DNA of 64,000 nt, taken from assembly GCA_905178155.1 (NCBI GenBank), contig CAJINV010000003.1:4685863-4749862 (forward strand), read 5' to 3'. Origin of the DNA: Amoebophrya sp. A120 (taxonomy: Eukaryota > Sar > Dinophyceae > Syndiniales > Amoebophryaceae). Position 1 is the first letter of the stretch. Each line of letters begins with the position of its first letter. Positions 57,359 to 64,000 of the stretch are shown piece by piece. The position numbers were made by a program, and so were the translations under genes. The notes beneath the pieces are model-generated. The model had not been told where the DNA came from. It saw only the letters and a list, made by a program, of their open reading frames with translations, and searched no databases.

Positions 57359-58938
57359 CAGGTAACAGGATTCCTGACCTGATACACAAAAACTTAAATG
57401 ACCCCGAGGGGCCGGTCCATCGTGACTGGTGATACAGATTGTATAATTGAAGACCGTGTGACTGAGCTTTTCCTTTTCCCTGTACTTACATAACAAGACA
57501 TAAAGATTATGATTGTTGCTCTCCCGTCGCACAATAGTAATTCATCTGTTTCTGATTTTTTGCAGTACGGACACGATGTGCAAACGAAGTTTGGATTTGA
57601 CTTGCATACAGAAAAAAACTCTGATGGGAATGGCGCTAAGCGAGTCAGAACAATTTATTTTGCGCAAAACCGATAGGTAGACATGGCATGGTGAAGACGT
57701 ATACATTGCAAGTAGGTCTGTTTGATTTCACAAAACCATTTTCTAGATAGACAGCATATGTTTTTAGCTCACAGATGAAATGTACTTGTTATGTATAAAA
57801 GTAAACGCTACGGCATTGGTGATGACACGCAAGAGGAAAATTTTTAAGGTGGGCAAGACTGCACAATAGCAGCGAGCTGGATCGTCGTTGGTCTACTTTC
57901 TGTTGGCGTCGCAATAACTTGTGTTGTTTACTTACGCAAATTTAAACCAACGAAAATTATGTCTCACTCTTTTCCTAGAGCTAGAGCTCTACACATTTAT
58001 TCCCCAGGAATTCTAGCGCTGCGAGGACTACAACATAACCAGCAGACACGAAGAACATGTACATCAAAGGTATGACATATAGCGAGATAATATGAGAAAG
58101 AATAAGAAACATAATAGAGAACGTCAAACGAAATTGGCCAGAGCAAGCTACCTAAAGAGAAAGGCCCAAGGTAGCAGTGGAAGCGAGAGATCATACTTCA
58201 CGCCCCGCCTGTACAATCTGGCTTTTATCCCGGGTCTTCGTCTTCTGTAGCCGCGTCTCCACAGCAAAAACGCTCGTGATCGTATGGTGTCGCACTGTCT
58301 ACGTAGAATGACAATTTCAAGTGAGGGTTCTGCTAGCATCAACAAAAAATAGAGAAGTGAAAAGCACCACGGAGGGCACGACAGCAAGCACATGACTTTA
58401 CGTTGCATCGGTTCAGATTTGTCAATGGCTGTAGATCTGGACTCAAAAAACGTGTGACAAAAATTTCGAGGATTTCGTGCGAGTTGTATGGTAGGCTTCG
58501 ACATCGAGGCCCTGAAAATAGAGAGACAGGGCAGAGGATGCGCGGCAGCACCACAGATGACACGTCGTCGCGGTCCTTGTCGCAGTGATCGAATGCTCCG
58601 TTTGTTTCTTGTGACTGCGAGGGCGCTGGTTATCGTTTCATTTACTAGTTCTTCTTCGTGTGTGAGTGTGTGGGTGCGGGTGGGTGGGTGAATCGTCCCA
58701 ACAGAGGCGCCGGAAGAATCAGTTTCGCAACACCAGGCGTAGTTGTTTCCTCAGACTGCAGCTGTCACAATTGATAATTTTCATCTCCTACTCGTGGTGG
58801 ACGTAGTGCTATTTCAATTTTTCGCGTTCCGATTCCAACCAGCGTCAAGAAGTAGTCGAGCGTTTGCGACTTTAAAAATCGGCTTCTATTTCTGCATCAT
58901 CTTTGCGCAGAAGCAAACTAACATAAGTGGTCTAAGCA
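57359..58938. other. Intergenic region
   Basis: About 1.6 kb, AT-rich, with a (tg/gggtg) tract at 58655-58692. No exon is supported on either strand. Confidence 0.55.
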
Positions 58939-59975
58939 TGGCCTGTTGTGGCACCGACGGTCGGAAAGAAAAGGTACAGGATGTCTCGTACCCTGGCCCG
59001 ATTCAGCCGACCGCAACCGTGTCCCTACCGCCACAAGATCTGCGCGCAACCCCCTCGGCCGAGCAGGAGCGTGACTTTGTACGCATTTTCCAGCAGCAAG
59101 GTATCTACCTGCTGAACGAAGAAGAGGTCGATCCGGTCTTGCTGCAGCACGACAAGAAAGTGCAAGACCCGGACGATATCATCGAAAACTTTCTGGGTCT
59201 CCTGCGGGACCACGACCCTGCACGAAATCTGAAAGGTACACTAGTAGAACGAAGCACTGGAAAATAGCAATAGTTGTTATTCTTCTTGGAGCACTGGACA
59301 ATAGCAATAGTGGAGAAAGAAAAATTCCCATCTGTAAACTTTTCGATATCAGACTTCACCGACGAAGAGCTTCGGAGATACGTCGCAAAGCACATTTCGG
59401 TGTCCGAAAGCTTTGACTTCTGCATGCGCGAACAACTTGCTCCGCTTTTTTTGCAGCCCGTGTACCTGGTCCTCCTTACGCCACAACATTCAGCACCGGG
59501 CGCAGGTACGTAGTAGTAATAGTGAAAGTGAAAGAGGACAAGGAAGACAATGACAAAAAGCCGCTTTCGAATTGTACCAAGAGGCGAAATTGCATATTTT
59601 ACTGTTAGTTTGTTTTTTCTTTTCAAAATGTTTCTGTGTCCATTTCGCGTCAGGGCTTCGGGCTGTCACAAGAATGGCGTGCGATTACATTCAAACCGAC
59701 GCATTCTCATTCATCATGCACAAGGTATTGTCGTCGTCATCTATGGGTTTGTCGCAGAGGCAGCGAAGGGGCATCTGCAAGTCGTGGGTGACCGACCGGA
59801 AACGAAACGCACTCCTTGGATTGCACGGCTGGAACTCAACCTGCGTGACTCCACGCTAACGCACACGGTGTTCCCGCAGAACCGTTCCGCTGCGTTCACG
59901 GACTCCAACAGTTTCATGATGAAAGACCTCGACGCACTGCGTGCGAAATACTTTCGCTCGAGTCCAACCAGCTGA
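58939..59975 (+). CDS. Small cytosolic protein of unknown function with N-terminal Cys pair
   Basis: Four exons, 58939-59235, 59353-59515, 59654-59724 and 59760-59975, 248 residues. The first two introns (117 and 138 bp) are GT-AG with matching phases. The third would be only 35 bp (gtattg...cagag), which restores one continuous frame, FIMHK/AAKGHLQ. The N-terminus MACCGTDGRKEK could be a palmitoylation site but lacks the Gly needed for myristoylation. The body is mixed alpha/beta in appearance with no signal peptide or TM: IIENFLGLLRDHDPARNLKDF, DFTDEELRRYVAKHISV, PETKRTPWIARLELNLRDS, and a final SFMMKDLDALRAKYF helix. Not recognised. Intron 1 holds a tandem duplication (see repeat). Confidence 0.6.
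59249..59310. repeat. Direct duplication in intron 1 of the small cytosolic protein gene
   Basis: agcactggaaaatagcaata (about 59254) recurs as agcactggacaatagcaata (about 59290), 36-37 bp apart with one mismatch, both followed by gt. Confidence 0.85.
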
Positions 59976-62030
59976 TCAAGCGAGGAAAAACGACCGGGCA
60001 CTGAAGTACTCAAACCAAGGACGATCTTCAGTACTAGAAGGCAACCGAACGAAGTGCAAAGAACAGGTGAACAAGTCAACCTTACGGCACGAGGATGAGG
60101 ACGACCCCGTGGAGAATCGCGACGCTACGGCACGATGAAGACGACACCGCGGGGGATCGCGACTTGTGAAAAACAAGAAGGAACAGTTGAGAACAAAAAC
60201 CACCTCGCGAAGGAGCTCAAAGAATCCGCAAGCAGCCTGTTAAGGAGGGAAACGGCAAGAAGTGGTCGTAAGCAGTAGCTGGAAGAAGGACGAAACAAAA
60301 CACGTCACCGGCGAGAGAGCTGCAGTCAACGCAAAACACCTTCCGTGGGCAGAAATGGGCATGGGGAAGCTGTGTGGTGCCGACGGGCGTATTAGAAGAA
60401 CCGCTGGACATCGTGGCCGATTTTAGCATCACGACCACAGGGCCACCCAATCCACTTCCATGCGAGAAGGACAACTGCGTGAAAAACGAAATACTAGAGA
60501 GGAATACCTCTAGGGGAAGGCTTACCAGAAACAAGGAAATATCAAGAGACCTCGGCCACATCGCGACGAGACCTTGAGCGTAGCGGCCCATGCAATGAAA
60601 TTTCAAAACATGAAGAAATCGGGACTCATTCGACTGTTCTTGAACCAACTCTGAAATTCGTTTAAGCCATCATGAGATTGACAATCGCGGCACAAATTTT
60701 CGTAATGTGTCTGATGAAGATTTGAATAACCATTACCATGTGACAAGCACGCTCATTGTGTCTGACAAAAAGTCATCCTCGCCTTTCTGGACAAGGTTCC
60801 GGGCAGATACTTATTTAATATTAGACGATGACGATCTAATCTCTTTTTTACCTTCGCTCAGATGCGCGTCGCGCCTGCACATATACATCGATCAATTCTT
60901 TCACTTCAGATCCGATGCTACTCAGGATAATAATAAACCTTCATCTATCGAAAAATATTACTTATCGATCTTCGAAAGAACAAATGATAGAAATAATTTC
61001 TCGAATCAATATGGTTACTCCGAAAGCGGGGGTCGTAAAGTCGATGGTGCAGAACTTCGCTATTTGTAGTTCAAAAGTTTCAGAACAACAAAAAACGCAA
61101 GAGGGTTTTTCTGTGTCCCAGGTACAGATTATCGTGGTGGCGTCGCGCGTGGCTCCACCTCCTGTGATGCATCAGCTTCGCAGGAGCGCCCGGCTTAGCG
61201 CCATGTATGGTGCGTAGCGCATCATCTGAAGGTTGAGGGAAGTCCTAGTGTCTCTCAGGAAAAGTATTGCAAAGTGCGGGCACTGTAGCAAAAGTTTGAA
61301 CATGATGTGGCCAGGTGTGGTCTTCTATATGCTTACGAAGCAGGAACAGCTCGCCCTGGGCGAGCGCTTCCGAGTTGTAGTAGGAATCCCGTCGGGTAGA
61401 CAGGTCGGCTCTGCCCCAGCAAGTAGCTGGAAACCTTCGGGCAAACAGACGGGCCTCTTGCGTTTGCGTTTTTCGCATCTAGTTTATTTTAGAATTGAAG
61501 TAGCAGGTGGAAGTCACATCCGCCTGACGATGATGCTATTGAGGGCTGCTCTCTTTTTTGTTTCTCCTTCTCGAGATAAAAAAACGATAACGAACGTGAC
61601 AAGCTTACTCCCTCGCTTTGTGGCGCGAATTACATACCGGGCTCTCCCGTTTATTCTGTTGATTCTTGCACACGCCAACCTATGAGTATGAAAATCAAAA
61701 ATAATCCGAGCGCCGTCGCCCAGCAGGAATTTCGGGAGGGCGGTGTGTGGGAGCTTGTTCTCCATGCGTTGGGTTCGTTGGATGGCAGTGCTGGCAAACC
61801 GTGCCACTGAGGATTCAATCAACATGCAGAACATGGCCTGGGAAGGAGCTGCGTTGGAGCGGGAGAAAAGGTCACATTTATTTTTCACCATGGCATGTGA
61901 AGCGCAGCTTTTTCGCAATAGATAGGAGCTTTTTGTTAGCTTTTGCATCTCGCGATGAATAGGAAATATGCTGGCATCGATCATTTGCATTTTTATCGTC
62001 CCCGCCCGCGAGTTTGTGTCTTTCTTTTCA
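59976..62030. other. Mostly non-coding stretch
   Basis: No supported gene. Weak plus-strand frames (60374-60577, 61233-61480) have no family match. A diverged tandem repeat is present at about 60083-60165. Confidence 0.45.
60083..60165. repeat. Diverged tandem duplication, about 40 bp
   Basis: tacggcacgaggatgaggac...gagaatcgcgac is followed at once by tacggcacgatgaagacgac...ggggatcgcgac, with small indels and substitutions. Confidence 0.8.
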
Positions 62031-62089
62031 ATTTCATTTTGAGCTCGCGAGCGCATGTGCGAGCGCTTTAGTTTTTGGCTGTTCGAATC

Positions 62090-62732
62090 CTAACTCAAAC
62101 TCAACTGCTCGAGGTATGCCGTTTTCGTCGCCGTGTGCTGGAGCCGGCCTATCAGCGCAATTCCAAATAGCCCGGCCGACCTTTGGGACGAGCGCGAAGG
62201 TGGCAGTACAGCTTCTGTCTCTCTGGGGTGAAAACTGCATTGCTCTCTGGGGAGCGAAAGGAGGCGCATTGCTGCGCAAACACGGACTGCAAGGAGGGGC
62301 AGCGCAGGTTGTCGGCGACGGAGTTGGGCTTGGGGCACACCAAAGACTTCTACGTCGGCGCTAGAAGTTTTGGCATGGCCACTGCGACGGGGGCTGCACG
62401 GTCGGCGCTTTTTGTCGGTGGAGCACGAGCGGCTGCGGCACTTCCCATGCCATGTGTTTCCGGTGGATGAAAGCCCGATGCTCGCGAAGTCATGAGGAGC
62501 GGGTACCAATAAGCCGAGGGCCAACATCAAGATCGAGAACAACTTGACACGGCAGCTGCGCGCGAGGACAGGCATTGGAATAACGGGGCGGAAGTCGCTG
62601 CGCGTCCGTTTGAAGGCGGGACGCTTTCGGGATGGCCGCGCGGACAATTATTGCAGCCGGAGGCCGCAACGCGGCATTTTTTGGAAAAGTCAAGTGGGCT
62701 CGTGCTGCGGATTTGTCTTGCGTGGCAACCAA
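62090..62732 (-). CDS. Weak candidate minus-strand gene
   Basis: Minus-strand frames are open over 62090-62647 and 62490-62732. One contains a signal-like stretch (KLFSILMLALGLLVPAP) followed by Cys-rich basic sequence. No family is recognised, the plus strand is also partly open, and no splice model is secure. It may simply be GC-rich non-coding DNA. Confidence 0.2.
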
Positions 62733-62844
62733 GCAGGACCACGGGGCTGCAGCAAGAGCAAGCTAGGAACTACAAGTAGCAGTGCGAAGATGGATTAACA
62801 TGCAAAGAGCATGAAACTGAGGGTGACCACGCCCGCAATTTCTG

Positions 62845-62920
62845 AATAGCGGAGCACTCAGACTCGTGCGCGATGTTACCTGGACTCGTGGTCGTGCGCG
62901 ATGTTACCTAGCTTACCTAG
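62845..62920. repeat. Tandem direct repeat with cgtgcgcgatgttacct
   Basis: The 17-mer cgtgcgcgatgttacct occurs twice, about 30 bp apart, each within a longer copy that includes gactcgtg; gcttacctag follows. Confidence 0.85.
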
Positions 62921-63589
62921 AAAATTACGCGACAAAATTTCTCGGCTCTGAGTCTGCGCACGATCGAATGAGCTGAGGAGAAGAGCCTCGAGCTTGATTG
63001 GTAAGTATCAAAGGCTCTGCAGGTCGTGGCTCTTGATTTTCACTTATAGTTATAGCGATAGACATACGCGAGCTTCGTTGATCAAGAAGTTGAAGGAAAA
63101 AACAGGAAGCAGGCGACAAAGTGTTTACTTGCGCAAACGCAGTGCGTTCTTTCGCGCCTTGTCTCGGAAGCGTGGCGTGATCGATGTTCCCATCGTCGTC
63201 CTGTGTTGTTCGCGTCCACCGAGGCTCCGTACGACCGCGCTGTTGTTTGGTGACGAGGCTGAAAGTCATAACACGAGAACTGTCTCTTTGGCACGGAAAC
63301 GGAAGAGCAAACAAGATCCAATGTCTGGCCACGTTTGGGCACGAGTGCGCCCGTGTGCGAGTTCGCGTGGCGCGCTCGGTTTTAGCATGATCCGCCGTGC
63401 ACTTAAGCGGCTGGTTGGTAGACCGTGCCTCTTTGATGAAGTGGCTTCTTTGCGAGTCGAAGCCTAAATTTAAACGCAAACGCATTCGCTATCGATAGAT
63501 TGGATTTTAGTTTACAGTGCCAAGCTGATGCCTATATAAAGCACGATGTCTTTATTTGTACTCGAGCCCTGTTTCCCTGGATTCCTAGG

Positions 63590-64000
63590 CTTTTACTTCT
63601 AGCTCTGAAATTAGTACTAGATGGCCAAAGTCTAAGTCAAAAGACAAAATCGAAAGCGCCACTCTGGCTATTCGGCTCCGCGAACGTCTCAGGGAAGGTT
63701 TTCCTCGCCCCCGCAGCTTCCTCCGCAACGAAGCCGGAGTCACGAAGCACCTCTTCAACATTCTTGGCGCGACATCAAACGAAGGGGCCGTCGGCAGCAA
63801 AACTAACCCGCCCCCCGAACCCGACCGGGTCGTCGTCGTGGCAGCCGCCCGTAGAACGAAGGCAACTCGCCATCGAGAAGAAGGGTCCGCGTGTTGCGTC
63901 GTTGCGCATACGACCCACGGCCCCAGGTGCAGCAAGCACACGCGGCGAAATGGCGCAAGCAGCGGGGGAGGCCCTGAACGTCTTTTGGGCACCCAGAGGA
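63590..64000 (+). CDS. Partial exon at the window edge, unknown protein
   Basis: After a TAG at about 63587 the frame is open to the end of the window and GC3-rich. It starts near STRWPKSKSKDKIESATLA and continues through LRERLREGFPRPRSFLRNEA and RVVVVAAARRTKATRH. There is no in-frame ATG early, so it is likely an internal exon. A TATA-like tatataaa lies at 63533-63540. The minus strand is also open (135 residues), which lowers confidence. No family recognised. Confidence 0.3.

Noticed and set aside
62925..63485. Open frames on both strands (186 and 157 codons)
   Set aside because: Both strands are open at once, no similarity is seen and no splice signal decides; more likely GC-rich non-coding DNA.

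Overview
This window looks like nuclear DNA of a dinoflagellate, most plausibly of the Syndiniales/Amoebophrya type. That is an inference from several features. Every well supported gene lies on the plus strand, as in dinoflagellate unidirectional gene arrays. Genes are split by short introns (35 to about 670 bp), several of which cannot have GT-AG ends. At least three introns have terminal inverted repeats (TIRs) and flanking 5-bp direct repeats, as described for invasive 'introner elements' in Amoebophrya. Exons are GC-rich at third codon positions, and intergenic DNA is AT-rich. There is no rRNA, tRNA, CRISPR or bacterial-type feature.

Layout. 0-0.7 kb: 3' exon of a glutathionyl-hydroquinone reductase. 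2.4-5.4 kb: a cysteine-rich type I membrane protein. 6.0-7.9 kb: a ferroportin-like iron exporter carrying an introner. 8.4-9.1 kb: TMEM234-like protein. 10.3-14.5 kb: a many-exon gene of unknown function. 15.8-19.0 kb: ERGIC3/Erv46-like cargo receptor. 20.0-22.2 kb: Atg22/UMF1-like transporter with an introner. 22.9-24.2 kb: multi-pass membrane protein. 24.6-27.1 kb: secreted protein of unknown function. 28.2-29.7 kb: very-long-chain 3-oxoacyl-CoA reductase. 31.2-38.0 kb: a giant OSCA/TMEM63-like channel. 39.8-48.8 kb: a giant XRN1-type 5'-3' exoribonuclease with three element-like introns. 50-51 kb: small secreted protein. 51.1-57.4 kb: a GH13-fold protein whose catalytic residues appear lost, with PAN/Apple-like cysteine modules. 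58.9-60.0 kb: small protein with an N-terminal cysteine pair. 60-64 kb: mostly non-coding, with weak candidates and one partial exon at the edge.

The genes do not form one pathway. Several serve membranes and secretion: ERGIC3, the fatty-acid elongation reductase, the Atg22-like and ferroportin transporters, and the channel. The most interesting system is the set of intronic elements. Two homologous copies, in the Atg22-like and XRN1 genes, and a third unrelated copy in ferroportin share TATC/TATG...GATA termini and 5-bp target-site-like duplications. Their removal restores conserved protein sequence, yet two of the three cannot be removed by GT-AG splicing.
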